Below the pieces are notes generated by a model that saw only the letters and a program-made list of their open reading frames with translations, was not told where the DNA came from and did no database searches. From the NCBI GenBank assembly GCA_016715885.1, contig JADJXL010000010.1:76032-140031 (forward strand): a stretch of 64,000 nt of DNA, given 5' to 3'. A program made the position numbers and the translations under genes. This document shows positions 7,594-17,564 of this stretch, piece by piece. This DNA comes from Polyangiaceae bacterium. GTDB lineage: Bacteria > Myxococcota_A > Polyangia > Polyangiales > Polyangiaceae. The first letter of the stretch is position 1, and every line of letters starts with the position of its first letter.

Positions 7594-8775
7594 TCAACGC
7601 CCTCTGGGTGTCAATCGCAGAATCTTGTCGTCTCCCGGGCGCGGGGTGCCGCGACCGTCTCGATTGCTGGTCAGCACGTACAGGCTTCCATCCGGCCCAC
7701 GAACCACGTCGCGCAGTCTTCCGTAGACGCCGTCATCCCAATCCCTTGCAAAGAGGCGCTCAATGGCAGTCACCTCGTACGAGCCGCCCCTTTGTGCCAA
7801 TTCGACCCTCACGAGCGCTTCGCTTCGCAAGGTCGCAATATACAAATCCTCATTGAGAAAAGCCATTCCCGCCGGAGGCGTCGCCTGTTTCCACATGATG
7901 ATTGGATCGACATAAGGGGCCATGTCGACGTCCCCGAGCACGAGCGGCCAACCATAATTTCCGCCCTTTTGAATGACATCGATGCTGTCGTGACCTCGGA
8001 GCCCGAATTCCCCGGAAGGCCCATGCTCGGATGAAAACAAATGGTTTGTCCGAGGATGCCAGGCAAGTCCTTGAGGATTTCGGTGACCGTAGGAATAAAT
8101 GGGCGATCCTTCGAATGGATTGTCCTGAGGAATGCTTCCATCTGGAGCGACCCGCAATATCTTGCCTCCCAGGCTATCCAAATCCTGTGCAATTTCCGCT
8201 TCCCAAGTATCACCCGTCGTGACGTAAAGCATGCCGTCGGGCCCAAACGCGATTCTTCCACCGTCGTGAACCCGATACCCCGGAATGCGGTCGATGATGA
8301 CTTTATCCATCGCGGCCGTAGTTCCATGATCCCTCAGGCGGATGACCCTATTGAAAAGCTCGCCCCCTACGCGAACCGTATGCATTGCATACACGTAGGG
8401 CTCTTCGGGAAAACGCGGATGCACGGCCAGGCCCATGAGGCCCCCTTCGCCGACGCTGGCCACGTCGATTTTCACGTAGGGTTGCTCGACGAGGCGGTCA
8501 TTTTTAATGAGCCGTATTCGACCGGGCCGTTCGCTGACGAGCGCTCGGCCATCCGGTAAAAATGCGAGCGACCAGGGGATTTCGAGGTTTTGGATCCACG
8601 TTTGTACGTGGAAATCTCCAGGTTGAACGATGAAAACATCGTCCACATTTCGAGGAGGATCACCTACGACGGGATTGCCCAATGCCGCGTTTGTCTTGCC
8701 GTTCGGAGCCGTGACCGTGCAGGCACCGAGGACCAGAAGCATGAGCAAACAGCGCCTAGCGTTGAAATGTCGCAC
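7594..8775 (-). CDS. PQQ-type sugar dehydrogenase-like lipoprotein (glucose/sorbosone dehydrogenase family)
   Basis: A 393-residue protein with a lipoprotein signal (hydrophobic L-L-M-L-L-V-L then lipobox L-G-A-C). The mature part is a six-bladed beta-propeller of the soluble aldose sugar dehydrogenase family. Recognisable blades are W-S-L-A-F-L-P-D-G-R-A-L-V-S-E-R, G-L-M-G-L-A-V-H-P-R-F, G-R-I-A-F-G-P-D-G-M-L-Y, G-H-R-N-P-Q-G-L-A-W-H-P and G-G-N-Y-G-W-P. These contain the His and Arg/Asn positions that hold PQQ in homologues. It probably oxidises sugars at the cell surface using PQQ, if the cofactor is available. It stands singly, on the same strand as the transporter gene upstream. Confidence 0.88.
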   Translation of the reverse strand: MRHFNARRCLLMLLVLGACTVTAPNGKTNAALGNPVVGDPPRNVDDVFIVQPGDFHVQTWIQNLEIPWSLAFLPDGRALVSERPGRIRLIKNDRLVEQPYVKIDVASVGEGGLMGLAVHPRFPEEPYVYAMHTVRVGGELFNRVIRLRDHGTTAAMDKVIIDRIPGYRVHDGGRIAFGPDGMLYVTTGDTWEAEIAQDLDSLGGKILRVAPDGSIPQDNPFEGSPIYSYGHRNPQGLAWHPRTNHLFSSEHGPSGEFGLRGHDSIDVIQKGGNYGWPLVLGDVDMAPYVDPIIMWKQATPPAGMAFLNEDLYIATLRSEALVRVELAQRGGSYEVTAIERLFARDWDDGVYGRLRDVVRGPDGSLYVLTSNRDGRGTPRPGDDKILRLTPRGR

Positions 8776-8851
8776 AGGGAACCTCCTTGATCGGGCCGCA
8801 GCACGAGGAGTGCCTGGCGACGAGGAGGCAGGTCAGCAAGCGAGCGGCGGC

Positions 8852-10219
8852 TCAGACGACGCCGATCGCGTGCAAAATGATGAACAGGATCGCAATGGGT
8901 GCGACGAACCGGATGAGCTGCAGCCAACCCATGTAGACGAACAGCAGCTTTCCGAGGCGCGAACCATCCGCGAAATCGGCGGCACGAGCGGCAGCGTCGA
9001 TCCGGTAGCCCGCAAAAAGCGCAATGCCAAGGCCTCCCAGCGGAAGCATCCAGTTGCTCGCGAGGTAATCGAAGGCGTCGAACCAGTTTTTGCCGACGAT
9101 TTGGGTCACGCCCGCGCCAAAGAAGCCTTTGCCGCCAGACAATGCCGACGGAATTCCGAGCAAAAAGATGAAGATACTCGTCGTGATGACGGCTTTTTTG
9201 CGGCTCCAGCCTTTCTCGTCGATGAAGTACGCGCAGATCACTTCGAGCATCGAAATGCTGCTCGTGATGGCTGCGAATACGAGCAGCACGAAGAACACGG
9301 TGGCGAGCAAAGCGCCGCCGGGCAAACCTGCCAAAGCCACGGGCATGTTGATGAACACGAGCCCCGGGCCGCTCGAGGGCGCAATGCCCGCCGTGAACGT
9401 GATGGGAAACAAGATGACACATGCCAGCAAGGCCACGAGCGTATCGAGCACCGTGGTTGCAATCGATGCGGCGACGATGTCATCGTGTTTGGACAAATAG
9501 CTGCCGTACGTGAGCATGGCTCCCATGCCCACGCTGAGCGAAAAGAAGCTGTGCCCCAGCGCTTCGAGCACCCCGGCGGGTTTCAAGTCATGGGTATGAA
9601 ACCCGAAAACGAAATTGAATGCCTTGGGAAAACCCGAGAGCCGCGATGCGTAAATGGCCAGAATGATGAGGAAGATGAACAAGGTGGGCATGAGCACGCG
9701 CGACGCGCGTTCGACCCCTTTTTGAATGCCGCCGATGACGATGAGCGCCGTCGCGAACATGAACGCCGAATGATAAATGACATTGAGCATTCCATTTTCG
9801 TATAGCGCTCCGAACGCGGCTTTGCTTTGCGCAATGTCGGCATTGAGCACGCTTCCCGTGACGGATCCCACGGTGTAATGGATTGCCCAGCCGGCCACGA
9901 CGCTGTAGTACGAGAGCACCACGACGGACGCGATGACGCCGAGAAAGCCGACGCCCATCCAGGGACTCTTCGGACGCGCGAGTTTCTGGAATGCGCCGAC
10001 GGGCGAAGTTTGAGCCATGCGCCCAATGAGGATTTCTCCAAGCAAGATCGGCAGCCCGACGAGAGCGATGCAACACAGATAGATGATGACGAACGCACCG
10101 CCGCCGTTTTCGCCCGTGATATAGGGAAATTTCCAGATGTTGCCGAGGCCAATGGCGGAACCTGCCGCCGCCAAAATGAATCCCAGACGAGATCCCCACT
10201 GTCCGCGTGTCGTGCTCAT
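8852..10219 (-). CDS. Sodium-dependent transporter, NSS (SNF/LeuT) family
   Basis: A 455-residue polytopic membrane protein with about eleven or twelve hydrophobic segments. The first carries the family signature (A-G-S-A-I-G-L-G-N-I-W-K-F-P-Y) followed by N-G-G-G-A-F. Later segments include G-E-I-L-I-G-R and S-L-S-V-G-M-G-A-M-L-T-Y-G-S-Y. NSS proteins import amino acids or related solutes with Na+; the substrate is not predictable here. The length fits bacterial members. The gene begins at 10219 and is divergent from the M43 protease gene at 10464. Confidence 0.92.
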   Translation of the reverse strand: MSTTRGQWGSRLGFILAAAGSAIGLGNIWKFPYITGENGGGAFVIIYLCCIALVGLPILLGEILIGRMAQTSPVGAFQKLARPKSPWMGVGFLGVIASVVVLSYYSVVAGWAIHYTVGSVTGSVLNADIAQSKAAFGALYENGMLNVIYHSAFMFATALIVIGGIQKGVERASRVLMPTLFIFLIILAIYASRLSGFPKAFNFVFGFHTHDLKPAGVLEALGHSFFSLSVGMGAMLTYGSYLSKHDDIVAASIATTVLDTLVALLACVILFPITFTAGIAPSSGPGLVFINMPVALAGLPGGALLATVFFVLLVFAAITSSISMLEVICAYFIDEKGWSRKKAVITTSIFIFLLGIPSALSGGKGFFGAGVTQIVGKNWFDAFDYLASNWMLPLGGLGIALFAGYRIDAAARAADFADGSRLGKLLFVYMGWLQLIRFVAPIAILFIILHAIGVV

Positions 10220-10463
10220 CGTATGCTCGTGGATGGTGTTTGTGCGTGCGCTCGCGTGCTAATCCGGCGGCGCGCGCGATGCAAGCCGATTCGTCCTCGC
10301 TAGGTGGATTCCGTCTCGCGTCCTCGACCAGAAGCTCGGTGCATCAATTCCCGCGAGCCACATCGCGGACGTCGTGCTTGGCGGCGGGTCGCGATCCTGC
10401 TTTCCTCGGAACCGCATTTGCTCTGATTTAATCGTAGGCGCTGTCGAATGAGGAGACTGCAAT

Positions 10464-11441
10464 ATGAATGCTTCACGTCTTGCGCTTCGTGCCGCGACCA
10501 TGACGATGCTCGTCAGCAGCGGAATGATTCTTGGAATTGGTTGTATGGCAGAGACGGGCGACGAGGTCGATGACGAGGCGTTCGTCCATCAAGAGCTTGG
10601 ACAGAAAGCCACGCCGGCGAATGGCAATCCGCAATTTGCGCGATGCAGCACGCGCACGCCGAGCGATGAAGAAATTGCGCGTGTGCAGATGGAAGTTGCG
10701 GCGAGGCTCGCGCAGGGCGAAAAGGGAAAACCCGGTGGCGGTAATCCGCCCCCGCCCGTTACGGGGGGCAAGATCAATGTGTACTTCCACGTCATCAACA
10801 AGGGGGCGGGCGCCGCGAACGGTGACGTCCCGAGCTCGATGATCAACGCACAGATGAACGTGCTCAATGCAGCATTCGCCGAGACGGATTGGAGCTTTGT
10901 CCTCGTGAGCGTGAGTCGTACGACGAATGCGACGTGGTATGCGGCGGGACCAGGCACCACTGCGGAACGCAATATGAAAAACGCTCTGCGCAAGGGCAGC
11001 GCGGATGACCTCAACATTTATTCGAGCAATCCCGGTGGCGGGCTTCTCGGTTGGGCGACGTTCCCGTCGTCCTACAACAAGGCTCCGAGTGATGACGGCG
11101 TGGTAATTCTATATTCGTCCATGCCGGGTGGCGACGCGGCCCCGTACAATCTGGGTGACACTGCGACGCACGAGGTTGGTCATTGGATGGGCCTGTACCA
11201 CACGTTCCAAGGCGGTTGCGCGAAAAAGCCGGGGGGTGGTGACGAGGTCAGCGATACGCCTGCGGAAAAGTCTCCGGCCTATGGTTGCCCCGTCGGACGC
11301 GATTCGTGCAAAAACATTGCGGGGCCCGACCCGATCAGAAACTTCATGGACTACACGGACGATTCGTGCATGGACCACTTCACGGCTGGCCAGGATGCGC
11401 GCATGGACGCGCAGTTCACGACGTACCGGTTTGGCAAGTAG
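10464..11441 (+). CDS. Secreted zinc metalloprotease, pappalysin-like (M43) lipoprotein
   Basis: A 325-residue protein with a lipoprotein signal (lipobox L-G-I-G-C near residue 27) and a proline/glycine linker around 88-102. The catalytic motif H-E-V-G-H-W-M-G-L-Y-H lies at 236-246 (HEXXHXXGXXH). The downstream F-M-D-Y-T-D-D-S-C-M-D segment is the Met-turn region of M43 pappalysin/ulilysin-type enzymes. Conserved cysteines (G-G-C-A-K-K; Y-G-C-P-V; D-S-C-K-N; D-S-C-M-D) probably form disulfides. It is likely anchored in the outer envelope or secreted and degrades extracellular protein, fitting a predatory or saprophytic lifestyle. It appears monocistronic. Confidence 0.92.
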   Translation: MNASRLALRAATMTMLVSSGMILGIGCMAETGDEVDDEAFVHQELGQKATPANGNPQFARCSTRTPSDEEIARVQMEVAARLAQGEKGKPGGGNPPPPVTGGKINVYFHVINKGAGAANGDVPSSMINAQMNVLNAAFAETDWSFVLVSVSRTTNATWYAAGPGTTAERNMKNALRKGSADDLNIYSSNPGGGLLGWATFPSSYNKAPSDDGVVILYSSMPGGDAAPYNLGDTATHEVGHWMGLYHTFQGGCAKKPGGGDEVSDTPAEKSPAYGCPVGRDSCKNIAGPDPIRNFMDYTDDSCMDHFTAGQDARMDAQFTTYRFGK

Positions 11442-11529
11442 CGGCAGGGGCGCCAGAAACCCCTGAACTTCCAGACTGCCCACGCGCTCCGTTTCGTGCT
11501 AGCGTTCGCCCCGCACGAAGGCCGCGCCC

Positions 11530-13419
11530 ATGAAAATTCCCTACGGTCAAGCCGATTTCGCGAGAATCCGCCGCGAAGGTTACTTCTACGCGGACAAGAC
11601 GCGGTTTCTCGCAGACCTCGAAAGTGCGGAGTCCGGCTACCGGTACCTCGTTTTTCTCCGCCCGCGGCGGTTTGGCAAGTCCACGCTCGTCAGCATGATG
11701 TCTCACTACTACGACATCGATGGGGCAAACCATTTCGATGAGCTCTTTCGGGGTCTATGGGTCCACGAACACCCCACGAACGAACGCAACAAGTACCTCG
11801 TCCTCCATTTCGACTTTTCTGCCGTCGAAACGACCGGGGACATCGACGACATTCGGGATAGCTTCGTGAGGACGGTGAGGACCTCTGTGGAGGTGTTTCT
11901 CGACAAGTATCGTCGACGGTGTCCCAAATTCGAGCATCTCCTCGCAGACATCGGCAATTACCCCGATGCGTCTGGGCTGATGGGCGCCGTCCTTGCGGCA
12001 GCGACAATGGAACGCCAATCCCTGTACATTCTCATCGACGAATACGATCACTTCGCCAACCGGCTGCTCGCGGAGGGGCTCGAGGACGTTTATGGCTCAA
12101 TCGTGACCAAGACCGGGTTCGTGCGTACCTTCTACGCAACGCTGAAAACGGGCACGACCTTCGGTACGGTCGCTCGGCTTTTTGTGACTGGCGTCACGCC
12201 GCTCATGCTGGACGACATGTCGAGCGGGTTCAATATCTCGACGAACATTTCGACGGTTGCGGAGTTCAATGCGCTGGCGGGTTTTACGCGTCAAGACGTC
12301 GAACGTGCATTGGACGAATTCGTTGCGGCGCATCCGTCGCTGTCCCAGCACGTCGGCGACCGCACAGTGCTTTTCGAGACGCTCGAAGCCTATTACAATG
12401 GCTATCGTTTCTCTTCGGATGCAACCGATCGCGTGTTCAATTCGGACATGGTGCTTTATTTTCTGCGCGAGCTGGCGACGAAGAAGCGCTTTCCGGATGA
12501 CCTGCTCGATCGAAACGTCCGTACGGCATACGAGCACTTGCAGCGGATTGGCGCCTTGGGAGGTGTCGCGGCGCGGGAGCGGCGTGAGCTACTCGAGACG
12601 ATCCTGCACGAGCCGTCGATTCAAAGCGACATCGTGGATCGATTCGGCGTGAAGAGTTTGTCGTCACCGGCGTCGTTCATTTCGCTCCTCTATTACATGG
12701 GAATGCTGACGCTTCGCGACGTGCCTCAGGTTGGTGTGTTCTACGATTTGGAGATTCCAAACCGCGTGATCCGGACACTGCAGTGGGAATACCTCGGTCA
12801 CACATTGAAAGAACAAGAAAATCTCCAGATCGATACGCGTCAAATCGAATTTGCGCTCGGTGCCCTTTCGATCCGAGGGGACATTGCGCCGCTCTTGCAC
12901 GTGTTCCACGAACAGGTCCTCCAGCACTTCGGCATCAAGGACACGCAAAAGCTCGGTGAAAAGACCATCAAACTGCTGCTGATGATGTTCGTGTCGCTGG
13001 GCAAAGTATTTTATGCGCTGAGTGAAAAGGAATTTTCGCAAGGCTATTGTGATCTGTTCCTCGCGGCGGCGAAAAACGTCCCCGGTTTGAATTATTCGTG
13101 GCTGCTCGAATTGAAGTACGTCAAGGCCAATGCAAAAGAAGCGCAAATCAATGCGGCATTTGCCGATGCGGCTGCGCAGGTCGAGCGGTATTCGAAAGAC
13201 CCGACGCTCCTCCCGCTGCTCGTGGGGGATTACCAATTGAAATGCGGAACGCTCGTGTTCGTCGGGACGAATAGAATCCTTTTTCGCGCCTGGCCGGACG
13301 ATGTACCGGAAAAACGGGTCGAGGTGGTTGGGAAGCGGATGAAGAAAGCGGCGGCGAAAAGGAAAGTGGTGGGGGCGAAGAAGAAGGCATCGCCCGCTCG
13401 TACGCGCAAGCGCGGGTGA
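11530..13419 (+). CDS. AAA-ATPase-like protein with C-terminal PD-(D/E)XK nuclease domain
   Basis: A 629-residue protein of the AAA-ATPase_like plus PDDEXK_9 architecture. The N-terminus has Y-F-A/Y-A-D-K-T-R-F (the F-A-R-I-R-R-E-G-Y-F-Y-A-D-K-T segment), a Walker-A-like R-P-R-R-F-G-K-S-T-L and a Walker-B-like L-Y-I-L-I-D-E-Y-D-H. The C-terminal domain has G-Y-C-D-L-F-L, then W-L-L-E-L-K-Y-V-K, the D...ExK core of the nuclease fold. A Lys/Arg-rich tail follows. The family is widespread, often multicopy and of unknown biological role; nuclease or mobile-element/defence-related functions have been proposed. ATG at 11530; no partner gene is apparent. Confidence 0.87.
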   Translation: MKIPYGQADFARIRREGYFYADKTRFLADLESAESGYRYLVFLRPRRFGKSTLVSMMSHYYDIDGANHFDELFRGLWVHEHPTNERNKYLVLHFDFSAVETTGDIDDIRDSFVRTVRTSVEVFLDKYRRRCPKFEHLLADIGNYPDASGLMGAVLAAATMERQSLYILIDEYDHFANRLLAEGLEDVYGSIVTKTGFVRTFYATLKTGTTFGTVARLFVTGVTPLMLDDMSSGFNISTNISTVAEFNALAGFTRQDVERALDEFVAAHPSLSQHVGDRTVLFETLEAYYNGYRFSSDATDRVFNSDMVLYFLRELATKKRFPDDLLDRNVRTAYEHLQRIGALGGVAARERRELLETILHEPSIQSDIVDRFGVKSLSSPASFISLLYYMGMLTLRDVPQVGVFYDLEIPNRVIRTLQWEYLGHTLKEQENLQIDTRQIEFALGALSIRGDIAPLLHVFHEQVLQHFGIKDTQKLGEKTIKLLLMMFVSLGKVFYALSEKEFSQGYCDLFLAAAKNVPGLNYSWLLELKYVKANAKEAQINAAFADAAAQVERYSKDPTLLPLLVGDYQLKCGTLVFVGTNRILFRAWPDDVPEKRVEVVGKRMKKAAAKRKVVGAKKKASPARTRKRG

Positions 13420-13658
13420 GCGTCTTGTGTGACACGCGCGGCCTGCGAGAAATTCGACCAGCATTATCGACACGAAGCCGTTCATACCATCTCGCATCGC
13501 GCTCGACTCCTGGTATGTCCCTTTCGGATCGTTTTTCTCGAGCGAAAGGGACCTTCGACCGGAATGTTCGGCACACGCCGCGCCGTCATGGAATGACTGG
13601 CTTCGGCGACGGTTGGAGTCATCGTTCCCTCCGACGTGGACCATTTCGGAGGACGCGC

Positions 13659-14345
13659 ATGACCTCGAATTCTTCTTCCGACGAATTGTTTCGTGACCAA
13701 GGATTTCGTTACCGAATCGCCCGCGACGAACACGGTGAAGCCATGGCGCGGCTGCTCGGTGCCGCGTTCGCGCACGAGCCCATGGCTCATGCCATTGGCC
13801 TCCATGCAGACGATGTCTACCCATTGGCGTCGCGCTTCATTCCCGAATGTACAGCCAATGGTTTGTCCGTCATCGCCGTCCCCGAAGAAGCTCCCGATCT
13901 GCTTGCCGGGGTATTCATCAATCGTGACTTCAAGGCGCCTTTGCCTGCCGGAATTCCCGACCATTTTCCTCGTTTCGGTCCCATCTTCCAGGCGCTCGAA
14001 AGCGTCGATGCATTGTACGAGGCGCAAGTACCCGGTCTTCAGGTGGGCCAAGCCTGCGATCTCTGGATGGTCGCCGTCGACCCCGACGGACGATTTTCTC
14101 GCCGAGGCATTGCGCGTAATCTGTTCCGCGCGAGCGTCGAAGTCATTCGCGATCGCAGCTTCGAACGCTGCGTGACCGAATGCACCGGAGCTTATTCACA
14201 ACGTAGCGCCATTGCGACCGGCTTTACCGAACGTGCAAGCATCGTCTACAAAGATTTTATTTTCGACGGCCGCCCCATCTTCGCCTCCATTCCCGAACCT
14301 CATCGCCGCCTCGTGCTCTACGAACGTGTTCTCCGAACATCTTGA
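13659..14345 (+). CDS. GNAT-fold N-acetyltransferase-like protein
   Basis: A 228-residue protein. The ATG at 13659 was chosen because GGAGG lies just upstream and sequence before it is not protein-like. It opens with Y-R-I-A-R-D-E-H-G-E-A-M-A-R-L-L-G-A-A-F, typical of GNAT strand 1/helix 1. Motif A is M-V-A-V-D-P-D-G-R-F, then S-R-R-G-I-A-R-N-L-F, the acetyl-CoA pyrophosphate loop (R-x-x-G-x-A). A final C-V-T-E-C-T/S-I-A-T-G-F region matches motif B. The substrate is unknown. Confidence 0.78.
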   Translation: MTSNSSSDELFRDQGFRYRIARDEHGEAMARLLGAAFAHEPMAHAIGLHADDVYPLASRFIPECTANGLSVIAVPEEAPDLLAGVFINRDFKAPLPAGIPDHFPRFGPIFQALESVDALYEAQVPGLQVGQACDLWMVAVDPDGRFSRRGIARNLFRASVEVIRDRSFERCVTECTGAYSQRSAIATGFTERASIVYKDFIFDGRPIFASIPEPHRRLVLYERVLRTS

Positions 14346-14654
14346 TGGGCATTCGCATCACGGGAAACGGCGCACATCTTTCTTGGCCATTCTCCCGATT
14401 TTCCTCACCAAGCAATCTCGGCGCCATGGCGCGGTCTGCTCCGAACATCTTGACAGCTTGGCGTAGGGTCGATTTCCAGAAAGCCCCTGGTTGACCCTTG
14501 TTTTGGGTTGCTCGGCAGAGCCAGAAGGTTAAACCTTCCCGCATTAACCGTGTGCTGCACCACAAAACGGTGCCGCGTTGAACGGATTCGGAGCCATTTG
14601 CCGTCGCTCGATATTGCGCCCGTCGGCGCGCCCGAGCGCCGTCTGGGGGTATTC
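14346..14654 (+). other. Intergenic region without a recognised gene
   Basis: It contains a direct repeat, CTCCGAACATCTTGA, once at the end of the upstream gene (about 14331) and again at about 14439. A TTGACA at 14452 could serve as a -35 element for the downstream protease, but no convincing -10 was seen. No RNA gene or hairpin terminator stands out. Confidence 0.4.
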
Positions 14655-16124
14655 ATGCGCCGTAATGTACTCGCTTTCTCTTCGGTCTTCATCTTGGCCC
14701 TCGCGACAATCGAAGCTTGCTCGCCCGATGCGCCGGACATCGAGGACCCGGTCGATACGGACGCCAATCACGACGCCGATAGGGATGTCGATGCCCATCA
14801 CGATGCATGGATCGACCTACCGACGGCCGAGTTCATGCCGGGCGAGCTGCTCATTCAATACGAGCCAGGCGCGACGGAATGGCAAAAGGTCGCAGCACGA
14901 GGGCGACTCGGCGCCGTCGTCGCCGAGCGAATCCATACTGGGGCGATGAGGCGCAGCGGCGCAGGCTCGCTCGAGCGGGTTTCCCTGCCCCCCACGATGG
15001 ACGTCGCCATCGCGGCGCGAGCGCTCGACAACGCCCCTGGTGTCGCGTTTGCCGAGCCAAACTACATTTACCGGCATACGGCGGACTCCAACGATCCATC
15101 ATACCTAGATGGGGACCTTTGGGGCACTTATGGTGACAGCAGCTCTCCTGCGAATCAATTCGGCTCGCAGGCCGCAGAAGCTTGGGCGATGGGCCATATC
15201 GGCAACATCGGCGACATCGGCAATATCGAAACGAGCGACGAATCGAACGACGTGGTCGTCGGCATCATCGATACGGGTGTGGACATCGACCACATTGATC
15301 TCGCGGCAAACATCTGGACGAATCCCACGGTCGTCGATGGCGTGGGCACAGACGGAAACAACTTCGCCAACGACCTTCATGGCTGGGACTTCTTCCATAA
15401 CGACAATACCGTTTTCGATGCCGGCGACGGCGACAGCCACGGGACGCACGTCGCCGGCACCATCGGCGCGGTCGGAGGAAACGGCATAGGTGTCGCTGGC
15501 GTAAACTGGCACGTGAAAATGGTCGTCGCCAAATTCCTGGGTCCCAATGGAGGCACGACCGCCAATGCGGTCAAGGCCGTCGATTACATGACCGGCCTCA
15601 AGCAGAGCGGTGTCAACCTCGTGGCCACGAACAACTCTTGGGGAGGCGGCGGGTTTTCGTCCGCGCTTTACAACGCCATCAAGCGCGCGAATGCGGCAGG
15701 TATCGCGTTTGTCGCGGCTGCTGGCAACAGGGGGAGGAACACCGACTCGTGGCTATTCCCGAACTACCCATCGGGCTATGCCGTCGACAACGTCATCTCC
15801 GTCGCAGCAATCGATGAAAATGGCAATCTGGCATCGTTCTCGAATTACGGCAAAAAAACCGTGGATCTCGGCGCGCCTGGTGTGCGGATTCTGTCCACGG
15901 TGCCGTCTAATAACTATGCGTATTTCTCGGGCACGTCCATGGCCACGCCGCACGTGACGGGCGCCATCGCCCTGCTCATGGCGGCGGCCCCTTCGGACCC
16001 TCCGAACCACTTGGCCGTGCGAGCGGCCCTCCTCGACACGACGATCCCGACACCCGCACTCCAGAACAAATCCGTGACCGGCGGGCGCTTGGACATTGCC
16101 AGCTTCTTGACCGAGGATCTCTGA
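14655..16124 (+). CDS. Subtilisin-like serine protease (S8) lipoprotein
   Basis: A 489-residue protein with a lipoprotein signal (I-E-A-C near residue 22), an Asp/His-rich linker (30-50) and a propeptide-like region (60-140). The S8 catalytic domain shows D206 in V-G-I-I-D-T-G-V-D, H262 in S-H-G-T-H-V-A-G, N358 in A-A-G-N and S428 in S-G-T-S-M-A-T-P-H. All triad and oxyanion residues are present, so it should be active. The start is the ATG at 14655, preceded by CTGGGGG. A short I-G-N-I-G-D-I-G-N-I repeat (about 182-191) sits just before the catalytic domain. It is likely an envelope or secreted protease working with the M43 enzyme on extracellular protein. Confidence 0.92.
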   Translation: MRRNVLAFSSVFILALATIEACSPDAPDIEDPVDTDANHDADRDVDAHHDAWIDLPTAEFMPGELLIQYEPGATEWQKVAARGRLGAVVAERIHTGAMRRSGAGSLERVSLPPTMDVAIAARALDNAPGVAFAEPNYIYRHTADSNDPSYLDGDLWGTYGDSSSPANQFGSQAAEAWAMGHIGNIGDIGNIETSDESNDVVVGIIDTGVDIDHIDLAANIWTNPTVVDGVGTDGNNFANDLHGWDFFHNDNTVFDAGDGDSHGTHVAGTIGAVGGNGIGVAGVNWHVKMVVAKFLGPNGGTTANAVKAVDYMTGLKQSGVNLVATNNSWGGGGFSSALYNAIKRANAAGIAFVAAAGNRGRNTDSWLFPNYPSGYAVDNVISVAAIDENGNLASFSNYGKKTVDLGAPGVRILSTVPSNNYAYFSGTSMATPHVTGAIALLMAAAPSDPPNHLAVRAALLDTTIPTPALQNKSVTGGRLDIASFLTEDL

Positions 16125-16265
16125 ACATCGGGTGACATCGATTCGATGCGCCCGCTGTAGGCACCCCCGCCGCTCGTCAACGATCATTTCCACAGAATTG
16201 TCGTCGCGTGACTTCACGTTGCAAGAGCCAACGGTTGACGCTCCCACGACAATCATGATAGCCGC

Positions 16266-17420
16266 ATGGTAGGGACGCGCTTGGAGGCTCATTTGCAAAG
16301 TGACAAAACTCTCCGTGTAGGCAAAAAGGTCGTCGTCGCAGCGTTCGGCGAGACTCCCCTCGAGGCCATCGAGCTGCACACGTCGCTCGAGGACATGCCG
16401 CCGCCCGATCCGGCGACGCTATCGGCCCGCGACGTGATCGTGGCCATCAAGAGCGCGTCCGTCGGCTGGGTCGATCTGCTGATGACGAGCGGCCAATACC
16501 AGCACATGGCGCGGCCGCCGTATTGTCCGGGGCTCGAATATGCGGGTGTCATTGCGTGGATGGGCCACGAAGCCGCAGCCATGAGCGATTTTGCCGTTGG
16601 TGATCCGATCCTGGTCGACGGATTGCTCGCAGGGCCGCGCTCCATTGGCAATTACCAAAAATATGGCGGATTCGCCTCGTATGGCGTCGCGCCCATCGAG
16701 GCCGTGCAGCGCATTCCCAATGGACTTGGCTTCGACGAAGCGTGTAACCTGCTCGGCAACTACGAGACGGCGTACCATTGCCTCGTCACGCGCGGGCGCC
16801 TTCGCGCCGGCGAGACCGTGCTCATCCATGGTGCCTCGGGCGCGACCGGGCTCGCTGCGGTCCATATCGCCAAGATCATCGGCGCCAAGGTGATCGCAAC
16901 GGGTCGCTCGAATGAAAAACTTGCAATCGTGGCCGCACAAGGCGCCGATCACGTCATCAACTGCAAAGGCGAAGGCGACGGTATTCGGCCGTTCCGCGCC
17001 GATGTGAAAGCCTTGACGGGCGGCGACGGGGTCGACGTGGTTTATGACGGCGTGGGCGGCGAGATCTCGGTCGAGAGCTTGAAATGCGTCCGCTTCGGCG
17101 CTCGGTTCCTGATCGTCGGATGGGCTTCGACGCCTTTCGTTTCGAAAGGCAAAGGGCAACGTGGCGCGCCAAACGTCAACACGCTCCCGACGAACCTCAT
17201 GATGATGAAGGGCCTCGACGTGCTCGGTTGTCCGACGGCCATTTCGACATTGCACGATCCAACGATTCGCGCACCGCGGCTCCAGCAGGTCATGCGTTGG
17301 GCAAGCGAAGGGAAAATTCGGCCATACGTCGCGCGGCATTACCCACTCGAACGATATGCCGAGGCGATGCGGGCGAAATGGAATGCGGAGTTCGTCGGCG
17401 GTGCCGTGCTGCATCCCTGA
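16266..17420 (+). CDS. Medium-chain dehydrogenase/reductase, quinone-oxidoreductase-like
   Basis: A 384-residue MDR-family enzyme. The N-terminal GroES-like half has V-D-L-L-M-T-S-G-Q-Y and C-P-G-L-E-Y-A-G-V-I, then F-A-V-G-D-P-I-L-V-D. The Rossmann half has V-L-I-H-G-A-S-G-A-T-G-L-A-A-V (NADPH-binding A-x-x-G-x-x-G) and A-Q-G-A-D-H-V-I-N. The cysteine ligands of zinc alcohol dehydrogenases are absent, consistent with zinc-free quinone or enoyl reductases. The likely reaction is NADPH-dependent reduction of an enone, quinone or enoyl thioester. It ends just before a strong hairpin at 17447. Confidence 0.88.
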   Translation: MVGTRLEAHLQSDKTLRVGKKVVVAAFGETPLEAIELHTSLEDMPPPDPATLSARDVIVAIKSASVGWVDLLMTSGQYQHMARPPYCPGLEYAGVIAWMGHEAAAMSDFAVGDPILVDGLLAGPRSIGNYQKYGGFASYGVAPIEAVQRIPNGLGFDEACNLLGNYETAYHCLVTRGRLRAGETVLIHGASGATGLAAVHIAKIIGAKVIATGRSNEKLAIVAAQGADHVINCKGEGDGIRPFRADVKALTGGDGVDVVYDGVGGEISVESLKCVRFGARFLIVGWASTPFVSKGKGQRGAPNVNTLPTNLMMMKGLDVLGCPTAISTLHDPTIRAPRLQQVMRWASEGKIRPYVARHYPLERYAEAMRAKWNAEFVGGAVLHP

Positions 17421-17446
17421 AGCGCGGGCAGGGTGTCGTATGACGG

Positions 17447-17473
17447 AAAATCAACCATCCGGTGGTTGATTTT
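17447..17473. terminator. Strong hairpin after the MDR gene
   Basis: A perfect 11-bp stem: AAAATCAACCA at 17447-17457 pairs with TGGTTGATTTT at 17463-17473 across a 5-nt loop TCCGG. The arms end in A4/T4, so it can terminate transcription in either direction. It lies 27 bp after the MDR stop in the convergent gap with prfB. Confidence 0.75.
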
Positions 17474-17564
17474 CAACCACGGGCATGGAGCACGCGGCGC
17501 TCGCGCCGGACATCTGGGCGCCTCCCGTGAACGCGTTATGGATGACGAACACGCCATAGAAAAC

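Noticed and set aside
8630..9805. Plus-strand frame of 391 codons antisense to the NSS transporter
   Set aside because: Gln/Arg/Asp-rich translation with no fold signature; the transporter on the other strand is unambiguous.
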